A DNA stretch of 40,050 nucleotides from CAZCAC01 sp964496575. Lineage in GTDB: Bacteria > Planctomycetota > UBA1135 > GCA-002686595. Where the stretch lies: positions 1 to 40,050 of the forward strand of contig CAZCAC010000078.1 in assembly GCA_964496575.1 (NCBI GenBank), read 5' to 3'. The notes beneath the pieces were generated by a model. That model made no database searches, was not told where the DNA came from, and saw only the letters and a program-made list of their open reading frames with translations. The position numbers and the translations under genes were made by a program. Shown in pieces: positions 25,465 through 34,226 of this stretch; the first letter of the stretch is position 1; the number at the start of each line of letters is the position of its first letter.

Positions 25465-26718
25465 CTAGTCGTCGGGCCCGGGCACGACGACGAATCCCCG
25501 CCTGCGCGCCGCACGCCACCACACGCGGAGCTCGGCGCGCGTCGGCGTGGGGGCGGGTCCATCGGCGCCGGTCTCGAAGCGGGCGAAGAGCTCGTCGATC
25601 TCGAGCCGCGCCAGCGCCTCGGCGTCCCCGATACCGACCGAATCGAGCCAGGCGAGACCCCGGCGGCCCATCAGTGCGGTGCGGGCGAGCTCGCGCTGGC
25701 CGTCGTCGAGGCGGGCCAGCTCCTCCGGCGGCAAGGCGATCGAACGGACTGTCCAGCGATCGACGCCGGCGATCACCGGTAGGCAGAGCACTCCGACGAC
25801 CACCGCGATCGCGCCGCGCGCCGGGACCGCCCGCTCTCGCCGCGGCGCCGTCGGATCCCACTCCCCCACCAACCCGAGCGCGACCAGGAGCCGCGCGAAG
25901 GTGTAGCACTCCAGCGCGAAGGGCGGGAAGCCGAGGAAGCCGGCGAAGGGCATCTCGAACAGCTTGCTCTCCTCGAACCACGGCACGGTGTAGATCCACT
26001 TGGCCGCGGCCCAGTAGTTCCACGACTCCCAGAGCAGGCCGCACAACGCACCGGCGAGAAGGAGGCGCCACGGGATCGCCGGGCGGCCCGCGGCGAGGTG
26101 GGACCAGAGGCAGGGCTCACCGCGGCGGGTGAGGAACGGCTCGGCGAGCAGGACGGTAGCACCCCAGATCAGCGGAAAGAAGTACCGGGGGAAGAGCAGC
26201 GGCAGGAACAGGAAGGCGAGACCGATCGCCACCATGACCCGGCGGCGGAGCGCGGTCACCCTCCAGCGCTCGGCCTCGCAGCCTCGTCGCTCCCCCACGC
26301 CGAAGGTGGACAGCAGGTCCGCGGTCTCGAGGATCCCCGGCAGCACGGTCGCGAAGGAGATGAAGATCCCGGCGCCGCGCGCGAGCGGCATGGTCGGCAG
26401 GCCGACGTAGTACCAGTTGGCCAGGCGCCAGTTGACCACCTCGAAGAAGAGCCAGAACGCGCACGACCACGGGAGCAGGGCGAGGAACGCGCGCGGCCGC
26501 GAGAGCAGCATCGACGAGCCGCGCCGCAGGTGGACCCAGCCGTCGAGAAGGAGGATGTAGCTCCACCAGGCGAAGACGTAGAACCAGCTGGCGAACGGCT
26601 CCACTCCGCGGATCATGCCGGCGAGGGCGATGGCGAAGACGAAGACGGCGACCCGGATCAGGAGGCGGGGAGTGCGGGTGCCGGGAGGGGCGCTCGGGCT
26701 GGAGGTGTCGCGGGTCAT
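25465..26718 (-). CDS. Unrecognised polytopic membrane protein with HhH-like C-terminus
   Basis: A 417-residue protein of no family I can name. About eight to ten hydrophobic segments fill residues 20-310, with many conserved-looking Trp/Tyr in loops (WWSYILLLDGW, FEVVNWRLANWYYVG, LLWESWNYWAAAKWIYTVPW). The C-terminal 80 residues are soluble and contain GLAWLDSVGIGDAEALARL, which resembles a helix-hairpin-helix of the type found in DUF4332-like tails. The start ATG at 26718 is placed just before the first helix, with an extension upstream lacking similarity. It is convergent with the dipeptidase gene, 59 nt apart. Confidence 0.8.
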   Translation of the reverse strand: MTRDTSSPSAPPGTRTPRLLIRVAVFVFAIALAGMIRGVEPFASWFYVFAWWSYILLLDGWVHLRRGSSMLLSRPRAFLALLPWSCAFWLFFEVVNWRLANWYYVGLPTMPLARGAGIFISFATVLPGILETADLLSTFGVGERRGCEAERWRVTALRRRVMVAIGLAFLFLPLLFPRYFFPLIWGATVLLAEPFLTRRGEPCLWSHLAAGRPAIPWRLLLAGALCGLLWESWNYWAAAKWIYTVPWFEESKLFEMPFAGFLGFPPFALECYTFARLLVALGLVGEWDPTAPRRERAVPARGAIAVVVGVLCLPVIAGVDRWTVRSIALPPEELARLDDGQRELARTALMGRRGLAWLDSVGIGDAEALARLEIDELFARFETGADGPAPTPTRAELRVWWRAARRRGFVVVPGPDD

Positions 26719-26880
26719 CGAGGGTCGAGAGCGGAAGGGCACGACCAGTTTCGCGATTGTCCTCGCGACGGCAACCTCGCTCCAGGGGATCCGGGAGGGC
26801 CGGACGGTCGCGGCGCCCACGGAGGGTCCGGTTCTCCCGCCCGGGAGACCTCGGCCGCGGTCCCGATCCTCGGCCGGCGC

Positions 26881-28107
26881 TCAGGCCGCCAGCTCGCTGC
26901 CCCCGAGGGTCCCGCAGATGTCGCGGCTGTACTCGACCGCCTCGGCGTAGGCGCGGGTCAGGAGTCCGCAGTCCAGCTGGTGGAAGCCCACGTTGTCCCA
27001 GTCGCACTTCTCGAAGGCCTGCACGCACCGCAGGGCGTCACCCAGCTCTCCCTCGTGGCCGAGCAGAGCGTCCTCGAGCTCCCGGGACAGCGGAAGGTCC
27101 TCGATCACGGTCTCCATCGGGGCTCCCGCCACGGCGTCGAGCGTGGAGAGGAGCCCGACGGTGTAGTAGCTCGAGGTCGCGGCGGCTCCCACCTGTTCGG
27201 CCATCAGCTCCAGCATCCGCGCGCGGATCAGCGACTGCACCATGAGCTCGCCCGGCCTGTCGTCGAGCTCGACCAGCACGATCAAGCTGACGATCTTCCG
27301 GACCGCCTCGAGTCCCAGCATCATGATCGTTTGACCGATCGCGGTGATCGGCTTCGCGGGCCCGAATCGCGCCGAGTTGGCGTAGCGCAGGAGCTTGTAG
27401 GCGAGTGAGACGTCCAGGCTGATTATCTCCTCCAGCTCGCTGACCTCGACATTGGGATCGAGCAGCCGGGAGAGCATCCGCATCATGCCGATGCGGTTCG
27501 CCGGGACCCTGTGCCCCTCGACGACCTCCGGCCTGGTCAGGAAGAAACCCTGGTAGTAGTCGAACCCGAGCCCCTTGCAGAACTCGTACTCCTCCATCGT
27601 CTCCACCTTCTCGGCGAGCAGCCCCAGGTCGTACTCACCCAACAGCTCGCACAACCTGACGGTCTCGTCGCGGGACTGCGCCCGGAGGTCGATCTTGACG
27701 TAGTCACACAGCTTCAGGAGAGGGTCGTTGGCGTCGCGGTGAACGTAGTCGTCCATCGCGACCTTGGCGCCCTGAGCTTTCAGCCTCCTCACCCCCTCCA
27801 GGATCGGCGGCGTCGGTTCGATGTCCTCGAGGATCTCGATCACGACGCGGTCGGGGGGCAACAGGAGCGGCAGGTCACCGGTGATGAAACCGCGCGTGAG
27901 GTTCACGAAGCAGGGGGCGTTCCCCACGAGGCGCTGCGCTCCCATCTCGAGGAACGCGTTGACCAGCACCCGACCCGTGGCCTGATCGCCGTCGAACGCG
28001 TCGCCCTGCGCCTGGTTGAACGTTCCGGTCCGGTACAGGAGCTCGTAGGCGTGGATCCGGAGCGAGCTGTCGTAGATGGCCTGGCGGCCGATGAAGGTCC
28101 CGGACAT
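26881..28107 (-). CDS. EAL-HDOD signalling protein (YuxH type)
   Basis: A 408-residue protein. Residues about 1-205 are an EAL domain: YELLYR (ExLxR, E22), FVNLT, VIEILED, DDYVHRDA, VKIDL, AEKVE and YYQGFFL. Most phosphodiesterase ligands persist, but the loop DDFGTGYSS is replaced by DDYVHRDANDP. Residues about 210-400 are an HDOD domain (SLAYKLLRYANSARFG). Proteins of this type usually bind or sense rather than cleave c-di-GMP, and control motility, light or stress responses. The ATG at 28107 starts directly on the conserved FIGRQAIYD. This is the second HDOD protein in the window. Divergent from the spermidine-synthase-like gene. Confidence 0.92.
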   Translation of the reverse strand: MSGTFIGRQAIYDSSLRIHAYELLYRTGTFNQAQGDAFDGDQATGRVLVNAFLEMGAQRLVGNAPCFVNLTRGFITGDLPLLLPPDRVVIEILEDIEPTPPILEGVRRLKAQGAKVAMDDYVHRDANDPLLKLCDYVKIDLRAQSRDETVRLCELLGEYDLGLLAEKVETMEEYEFCKGLGFDYYQGFFLTRPEVVEGHRVPANRIGMMRMLSRLLDPNVEVSELEEIISLDVSLAYKLLRYANSARFGPAKPITAIGQTIMMLGLEAVRKIVSLIVLVELDDRPGELMVQSLIRARMLELMAEQVGAAATSSYYTVGLLSTLDAVAGAPMETVIEDLPLSRELEDALLGHEGELGDALRCVQAFEKCDWDNVGFHQLDCGLLTRAYAEAVEYSRDICGTLGGSELAA

Positions 28108-28609
28108 GAAGGCGACGTTGAGTGGTGCTGAGGCGGGCTGGCGGCGGCGACACGTCTCACCTCGAGGAGTGAAGCGTGGGCCCGTCGTACCTTCGGCACG
28201 GGGTGGACCTGGTCCTGAGCCAGCCCCCGGATTCCCCGGCCAGACCATCCGTGAGAGCGGTGGAATCCCCTCGGAGCCCCTCCGGAGCGCCATCCGGGAG
28301 CCTCGATCGCGGCCCCTTCCCCCCGGTCGCGCAGGCCACGACGCCCAAGACGTCCCCGCCGACTCTGGGCATCTCATTGAGATTTCCTATAATCCAGGTC
28401 ACCCGCACGCGGGGCCGCGAGAGACGGCCCCTTCCCGGTGCGGCCCCCGATCCCCACGGGCCCCCGAGATCGACGCCTGGGAGGGCGTGCGTATCTCCAC
28501 GGAGGCCGCGACACCACTGGAGTTCCATGACGAGCGCCCCGCCCACGGTCCCCCCGCGGCCGCGACCCGACGCCCCCCTCGAGCCCCGAGCCCAGAGAGA
28601 CGAGAGACG
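28108..28609. other. Divergent intergenic region with TATAAT box
   Basis: About 500 bp without a supportable gene. It must hold promoters for the EAL-HDOD gene (left) and the spermidine-synthase-like gene (right). A consensus TATAAT is at 28388-28393 on the plus strand in a locally AT-rich patch (28373-28396), 217 nt before the rightward start; no matching -35 box is visible. The flanks are GC- and Pro/Arg-codon-rich and lack homology. Confidence 0.5.
28388..28393 (+). promoter_or_regulatory. Candidate -10 box (TATAAT)
   Basis: An exact TATAAT in an otherwise very GC-rich stretch. No -35 hexamer at 16-18 nt; a long leader of about 210 nt would follow. Confidence 0.35.
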
Positions 28610-30976
28610 ATGAGAGCCACGCGAACGATTCACCTCGGGCTCTTCCTGCTCGCCGGCTCGGTGCTGACCCTCGAGGTCGCGCTGACCCGAATCCTCTCGT
28701 TGATGCTGTGGAGCCACTACACCTTCCTGGTAATCAGCACGGCGATCCTCGGCTTCGGCGCGGCCGGTTCGCTGCTGGCGATCCGGAGCAAGTCGACCGA
28801 CCAGCAGCAGACGCGGCGGTTCCTGGCCAGCAACAGCCTCTACTTCGCCATCTCGGTGGTGTTGATGCTGCTCGTCGTGACGCGCTTCGACATCGATACC
28901 TCCGAGCTCTTTCTCCAGGCCGGGCACACGGCGAAGTTCGTCGCTCTGTACGCCCTGTGCGCGGTGCCCTTCTTCTTCGCCGGGCTCGCGATCTGCCACC
29001 TGCTCTCGGTCTACTCGAAACAGATCAACACGATCTACTTCGCCGATCTCCTGGGCGCCGGCGCCGGAGCGCTGGTGGTGACGGTGCTGCTCAACGCGCT
29101 CGGTGCGCCGGGGACGATCTCCTTCTGCTGCGTCATGGCCATCGTGGCCGCCCTTCTCTTCGCCGGTTCGCCGGGCGGCGGAGCGCTCAACCGGCTGGCG
29201 GCGGGGCTGGCGGTGGTCGCCGCGGTCGCCGCGTACTTCGAGCCGTGGACGATTCCAATCGCGGCGAACAAGCCGATGCGCGGTCAGGAGGACAAGGTGG
29301 TCCACACGCGCTGGAGTCTGCACGGACGCATCGACGTGCTGGAGTCCGAGCTGCTGCCGCTCGAGTTCGGCTCCGGGGTGAGCCCCGAGCACGACGACCG
29401 GCCCGCGAACTACCGCACGTTCTTCATGGACGGCAGCAATCCCTCGCGGCTGATCCAGTACGACCAGGACCGGTGGTTCATACCCTACCTGGGTACGGCG
29501 GGACCGTACGCTTTCCAGTTCGACTCACCCAAGGTGGCCATCGTCGGCTCCGGCGGCGGGGTCGATACGATGATGGCGCTGCACTTCGGCGCCAGCGACG
29601 TCACCGCGCTCGAGATCAACCCGGTGACCGTCGACATGGTGAGCCGGGAGTTCGGCGACTACATCGGTGGGGTCTTCGACGAGCCGAACGTCCAGCTCCT
29701 GGCCAAGGAAGGGCGCCATTTCTTCACGCTGGACGACAATCACTACGACGTGCTCCGGCTGACCGGGGTCGATACGCAGGCGGCCGCGGCGGCGGGCGCG
29801 AACGCTTTCGATCACGCCTACCTCTACACCACCGAGGCGATCGCCGAGTTCTGGGAGCACCTCGACGACGACGGCATCCTGGCCATCAACCGCCCGGTCG
29901 GCTGGCAGGGGCTGCGGCTGGTCAACGTCTTCCTGAAGGCGATCGAGGAGCTACCCATCGAGGACCCGGCGTCACAGCTGGTGGTGGTCACCAATCACCG
30001 CTGGTGCGACGTCCTCCTGCGGCGCCGCCCCTACCAGGCGGACGAGGTCGATCGGTTCCTGGAGTGGGCGGATGAAGTCGGCCACAACGTCCTTCACGAT
30101 CCCTTCCATCCTCGCGACACGGTGGTGTCCCGGCTCATCCGCGCCAAGCCGCAGCAGCGGGCGAAGCTGCTCGCCAATCTCGAGGAGAGGATGGGCTACA
30201 ACTTCGACCCGATCACGGACGACAGTCCCTTCCTGATGGAGGGCCTGAGGCTCGGTACGGTGCTGGAGAAGATCTCGAGGTGGGATCTGAAGAGCGCGAA
30301 GGCCTCGGGTTTCCCCAAGCTCATCCTGACCCTCGTGCAGGCGATCCTGCTCTCCGCCCTCCTGATCCTGCTGCCGCTCAAGCTGGGCAAGGGGAAGATC
30401 GCGGCGGTGGCGGGACGCTGGTGGGTTCTCGTGTACTTCTCGCTCCTGGGGATGGGCTTCATCCTCGCCGAGCTGGTCTTCATCCAGAAGTACATGATCC
30501 TCCTGGGTGGACCGGCGTACGCGATGTCGATCACGCTGTTCTCGATCCTGGTCTTCAGCGGCCTCGGTGCCTTCGCGGCGCGCCGGGTGAACGTCGATTC
30601 GCTCCGGGTCCTGTCCGGTGTCTTCGCCGGCCTGCTGCTCCTGCTCGCCGCGGCGGCGGTCTTCATGAGGTGGGGCATGCCTCACGTCCTGGGCCTCGAC
30701 TTCGGCGGACGCATCCTGGTCAGCATCGCCTCTCTCGCGCCGATCAGCTTCGCGCTGGGATTCCCCTTCCCGATCGGGATCCGCCTGCTCGACCGGGCAG
30801 CGCCGGACCTGATCCCGTGGGCCTGGGCGAGCAACGCCTGCCTGACGGTGATCGGCTCGGTCCTGTGCGTGATCCTGTCGGTACACCTGGGCTTCTCCGC
30901 GGTACTGGCCCTGGCGGGCGCATGCTACCTGCTGGCGACGCTCAGCCTGCTGAAGATGGCGCGGGTCGAGCCCTGA
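28610..30976 (+). CDS. Membrane-embedded spermidine-synthase-like protein
   Basis: A 788-residue protein with a central Rossmann methyltransferase-type domain between two membrane blocks. Residues about 5-225 contain six or so hydrophobic helices (ending before EPWTIPIAANKPM). The SAM-binding-like motif VGSGGGVDTMMALHFGA (G313-G317) and the acidic strand end VTALEINPVT are present; the tail of the domain has DDSPFLME. Residues about 575-785 hold six or more further helices. Family members are often called 'spermidine synthase-like' membrane proteins; whether they make polyamines is unproven, and the polyamine-site residues are not clearly present. The start ATG at 28610 begins at the first helix; the reading frame upstream is low in similarity. 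The sulfatase gene follows 42 nt later. Confidence 0.85.
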   Translation: MRATRTIHLGLFLLAGSVLTLEVALTRILSLMLWSHYTFLVISTAILGFGAAGSLLAIRSKSTDQQQTRRFLASNSLYFAISVVLMLLVVTRFDIDTSELFLQAGHTAKFVALYALCAVPFFFAGLAICHLLSVYSKQINTIYFADLLGAGAGALVVTVLLNALGAPGTISFCCVMAIVAALLFAGSPGGGALNRLAAGLAVVAAVAAYFEPWTIPIAANKPMRGQEDKVVHTRWSLHGRIDVLESELLPLEFGSGVSPEHDDRPANYRTFFMDGSNPSRLIQYDQDRWFIPYLGTAGPYAFQFDSPKVAIVGSGGGVDTMMALHFGASDVTALEINPVTVDMVSREFGDYIGGVFDEPNVQLLAKEGRHFFTLDDNHYDVLRLTGVDTQAAAAAGANAFDHAYLYTTEAIAEFWEHLDDDGILAINRPVGWQGLRLVNVFLKAIEELPIEDPASQLVVVTNHRWCDVLLRRRPYQADEVDRFLEWADEVGHNVLHDPFHPRDTVVSRLIRAKPQQRAKLLANLEERMGYNFDPITDDSPFLMEGLRLGTVLEKISRWDLKSAKASGFPKLILTLVQAILLSALLILLPLKLGKGKIAAVAGRWWVLVYFSLLGMGFILAELVFIQKYMILLGGPAYAMSITLFSILVFSGLGAFAARRVNVDSLRVLSGVFAGLLLLLAAAAVFMRWGMPHVLGLDFGGRILVSIASLAPISFALGFPFPIGIRLLDRAAPDLIPWAWASNACLTVIGSVLCVILSVHLGFSAVLALAGACYLLATLSLLKMARVEP

Positions 30977-31018
30977 CCCGGAGAGCTCCTCGGTCCCGTT
31001 CCCCCGGTTGATCCGCCG

Positions 31019-32494
31019 ATGCGCAACCCGCTGCTCCTCCTCGCGCTCCTCTTCGGCTCCTGTGCCCCCGAGGCGGAGCGGCTCGACGTGCTCATCGTCG
31101 TCGCCGACGATCTCGCGTCGAAGGCGGTCGGGACCTTCGGCGGAGAGTGGATCGAGACGCCCCACCTCGACCGCCTGGTCGAGGGCGGCTTCGCCTTCGA
31201 TCGCGCGGTCTGCGCCTCGCCGTTCTGCACCCCGTCGCGGCAGGCGTTCCTGACCGGACGCTGGCCGCACTCGATCGGCGTCACCCAGATCGGCTCGAGC
31301 TTGCCGCCGGACAGCACCACGATGGGCACGATCTTCTCGGCCGCCGGCTACCGCACGGCCGCGATCGGCAAGATGCACTGGGGGGAACAGCACGCCGGGG
31401 CGACGTACGGCTTCGACCTCGTGACCGGTCGGCCGGACTGGCTGGCGCAGCTCGATGCGGCGGAACGGGAACGGCACGACGACTATCGGCGGATCTGGGA
31501 CAAGCCGACCCGCGAGCGGTGGTCGCACCTGAATCCGGGCGGCGAAGCGTGCCCGCTCGACGAGGATCGGCAGCTCGCACCGTGGCTGATCGATCGGCTG
31601 TTCACCTTCCTCGAGGAGGACGATGGGCCGGCGCTGGCCTTTCTCAGCTTCCACGAGCCGCACGCCCCGTTCACCTTCCCTCCACGTCTGGCGAGCGCGG
31701 TCGACCCCGCCGACCTGTCCTTGCCCGACTTCGACGGGCAGGCGGTGAGGAAGAACGCTCCGGGGCTCTCGAAGGCCCTCGACGGGCGGGTCCAGATCCT
31801 CGGTGAGCTCGACGAGGAGATCCGGCGCGGGGCGGTCGCCTCCTACCTCCGCTCGGTCAAGTGGCTGGACGAGGAGATCGGGCACCTCCTCGATCGGCTC
31901 GATGAAGCCGGGCGGCTCGACTCGACCCTGATCGTCTTCTGGAGCGACAACGGCTTCTTCCTCGGCGAGCGAGGGCTGGTCGGGAAGAACTACCCCTACC
32001 GCGAAGCGGCGGAGGTGCCGGTGGCGATCTCGGGACCGGAGATACCCCGGGGGCGAAGTGACGCCCTGGTTCAACTCATCGATGTGCTCCCGACGCTGTG
32101 CGAGCTCACCGGCGTCCCCCCTCCCACCGGGCTGCACGGTGCCTCGCTGGTCCCGTTGCTGCACGGGGCCGACGCGGTCCGCGACCAGGCCTTCTGTGAG
32201 TTCGTCGGTCTGGTCGGCTCGCTGCAGACGGAGGACCACAAGCTGATGGTCGGGTCGAGGCCGGGGCAGGGGTGGGACCTGCTCTACGACTTGAACGCGG
32301 ACCCGGAGGAGAGCCTCGACCTCCTGGCCGACCCCGCGCTCCGCAGCGTGCGGGCCGACCTGCTCCGGCGGATGTACGAGCTGCTCGCCTCCACCCCCGC
32401 GGACGGGATCCCCCCGGACGAGTGGATGCCCCAGACCGACGAAGTCCAGGCGATCCGCTGGGCCCTGCACCAGATCGACGCCAAAAAGAAGTAG
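31019..32494 (+). CDS. Sulfatase lipoprotein (formylglycine type)
   Basis: A 491-residue arylsulfatase-superfamily enzyme. A lipoprotein-like signal ends FGSC (C15). Metal ligands VVADD (D30, D31) open the domain. The catalytic Cys that must become formylglycine is C70 in CTPSR, followed by QAFLTGR. GKMHWG, FHEPHAPF and the metal-site SDNGFFLGERG come later. It should release sulfate from a sulfated sugar outside the cytoplasm. CxPSR permits maturation by either FGE or anSME, neither of which is in the window. It precedes a second sulfatase by 45 nt. Confidence 0.95.
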   Translation: MRNPLLLLALLFGSCAPEAERLDVLIVVADDLASKAVGTFGGEWIETPHLDRLVEGGFAFDRAVCASPFCTPSRQAFLTGRWPHSIGVTQIGSSLPPDSTTMGTIFSAAGYRTAAIGKMHWGEQHAGATYGFDLVTGRPDWLAQLDAAERERHDDYRRIWDKPTRERWSHLNPGGEACPLDEDRQLAPWLIDRLFTFLEEDDGPALAFLSFHEPHAPFTFPPRLASAVDPADLSLPDFDGQAVRKNAPGLSKALDGRVQILGELDEEIRRGAVASYLRSVKWLDEEIGHLLDRLDEAGRLDSTLIVFWSDNGFFLGERGLVGKNYPYREAAEVPVAISGPEIPRGRSDALVQLIDVLPTLCELTGVPPPTGLHGASLVPLLHGADAVRDQAFCEFVGLVGSLQTEDHKLMVGSRPGQGWDLLYDLNADPEESLDLLADPALRSVRADLLRRMYELLASTPADGIPPDEWMPQTDEVQAIRWALHQIDAKKK

Positions 32495-32539
32495 CGGCGC
32501 TCTCCGCCCTCCGCTCGGGGTCGAGTAGCCTCGAAGGCG

Positions 32540-34087
32540 ATGCCCCGGACCTCGCCCTCGTCCTTTCCGGTTCGATCCACGCTCATCGCCGGCGCGGCGC
32601 TGGGTGTCGTCCTGGTGGTTGCGGCGCTCGGGCCGGAGCGGGAGCAAGAGGCCGGTGAGTCCGAGGATCCCGGCTCGTTGAACGTGCTCTTGCTCTCCAT
32701 CGACGATCTCGGGTGCCAGCTGGGTTGCTACGGGGTCGAGCACGCAAGCACGCCGAACATCGATCGGATCGCAGAGGCGGGGTTGCTCTTCGAGGCATCG
32801 TACTGCCAGTCCGCGATCTGCAATCCGTCGCGCGCCTCGATGCTCACCGGCTGCCGGCCACAGACTCACGGCGTGCACGACCTGCGGACCTCGTACCGGA
32901 AGGCGCTTCCCGATCACGTCGTGCTGCCCGAGCTGTTCCGGCGCAACGGCTGGACCACGCGGGCGCTGGGGAAGATCCACCACGGAGACGGGAAACTGGA
33001 CGACGAGCAGGCCTGGAGCGAGGGGTGCTGGCGGCCGGAGCGCTGGCAGCGCTACTACGCGAAGCCGAGGTCGCAGGAGCTGGTCAGGAAGCGACTGGAG
33101 GAGGAGAAGGACGACCCGCGGTACGTGGGGAGGGTGTTCGCGTGGGAGCGGCCGGAGGTCGAGGACGGCGAGCTCCCCGACGGCCTGATCGCCGAGGAGG
33201 CGATCGAGTTCCTCCGCGAGGACCGCGAGGAGCCCTTCTTCCTGGCCGTGGGCTTCCTCAAGCCGCACCTGCCCTTCGTCGCACCGGCGAGGTACTGGGC
33301 CCTGCACCCGGACGAGGCGACCGAGCTCTGTCCCTTCGGCGACTCACCCGCCGGCGCGCCGTCCCTCGCCGTTCACGATTCGCCGGAGCTGCGGTCCTAC
33401 GAGAACGTCCCCGACGAGGGGCCGCTGCGGGAGGCGATGCAGCGCCGGCTGCTCCGCGGGTATCGCGCCTGCACCAGCTTCGTCGACGCGCAGATCGGTC
33501 GGATACTCGAGGTCCTCGAGGCGGAGGGGCTCGCCCGGAACACCATCGTCGTGGTGTGGGGAGACCACGGCTGGCACCTGGGCGACCTCGGAATGTGGGG
33601 CAAGCACACCAACTACGAGAACGCGGTGCGCAGCCCGCTGATCGTCTCCGTGCCCGGGATGAACAAGGCCGGCGAACGGAGCGACAGACTGGTCGAGTCG
33701 GTCGATCTCTACCCGACGCTCGCCGAGCTGTGCGGGCTGGAGCCGCCGGCCGAACTCGAGGGAATCAGCCTGGTCCCACTGCTCGAGGATCCGGGCCGCG
33801 AATGGAAGCAGGCGGTCTTCAACGAGTACGCGCGCCAGGCGAAGGGGGTAGGCCAGGTGCTCGGCCGTTCGATGCGGACTCCCACGCACCGCATCGTCGA
33901 GTGGGCCAGGCCGCAGCGTGAGTTCCTGGCGATCGAGGTGTACGAATACGGCGGGGCAGCCGTCGAGCAGATCAACCTCGCCGCCGGGGAAGAGCATCAG
34001 GAGCTGGTGTCCGCTCTCCTCGAGCAGCTCCACGCCGGGTGGCGCGGGGCGTTGCCGGTGGAGAAGCAGAAGGATGGGGCTCGCTGA
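32540..34087 (+). CDS. Sulfatase, iduronate-2-sulfatase-like
   Basis: A 515-residue sulfatase whose N-terminus has a hydrophobic stretch (about 13-31) that could be a signal or membrane anchor. LLLSIDDLGCQLGCYG starts the domain, C94 in CNPSRASMLTG is the formylglycine precursor, and LGKIHHGD, GFLKPHLPFVAPARYW and WGDHGWHLGD match the iduronate-2-sulfatase group. Substrates in this group include 2-sulfated uronic or other polysaccharide units; the real one is unknown. Only modest similarity to the sulfatase just upstream, so the pair is not a recent tandem duplication. Probably co-transcribed with it. Confidence 0.95.
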   Translation: MPRTSPSSFPVRSTLIAGAALGVVLVVAALGPEREQEAGESEDPGSLNVLLLSIDDLGCQLGCYGVEHASTPNIDRIAEAGLLFEASYCQSAICNPSRASMLTGCRPQTHGVHDLRTSYRKALPDHVVLPELFRRNGWTTRALGKIHHGDGKLDDEQAWSEGCWRPERWQRYYAKPRSQELVRKRLEEEKDDPRYVGRVFAWERPEVEDGELPDGLIAEEAIEFLREDREEPFFLAVGFLKPHLPFVAPARYWALHPDEATELCPFGDSPAGAPSLAVHDSPELRSYENVPDEGPLREAMQRRLLRGYRACTSFVDAQIGRILEVLEAEGLARNTIVVVWGDHGWHLGDLGMWGKHTNYENAVRSPLIVSVPGMNKAGERSDRLVESVDLYPTLAELCGLEPPAELEGISLVPLLEDPGREWKQAVFNEYARQAKGVGQVLGRSMRTPTHRIVEWARPQREFLAIEVYEYGGAAVEQINLAAGEEHQELVSALLEQLHAGWRGALPVEKQKDGAR

Positions 34088-34226
34088 GGTGACGGCGCCG
34101 AGTAGCAGGGGGGGCGTGCGGTCGGTCGACGTGTAGCTCGCTCCTGGTGAGGCCAAGGTGGTGAAGCTGCTCTGAGCCGAGTTCCACTCGCGATGCCGCA
34201 GTCGACGTGACTCACTCCAGGTCGAG

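Noticed and set aside
29972..33307. 1111-codon open frame on the minus strand
   Set aside because: Covers the spermidine-synthase-like gene and both sulfatases in antisense; composition (Arg, Asp, Gln, Val) is typical of complement shadows.
31019..34087. Sulfatase pair as a recent tandem duplication
   Set aside because: The two proteins differ in motif context throughout and belong to different sulfatase groups.
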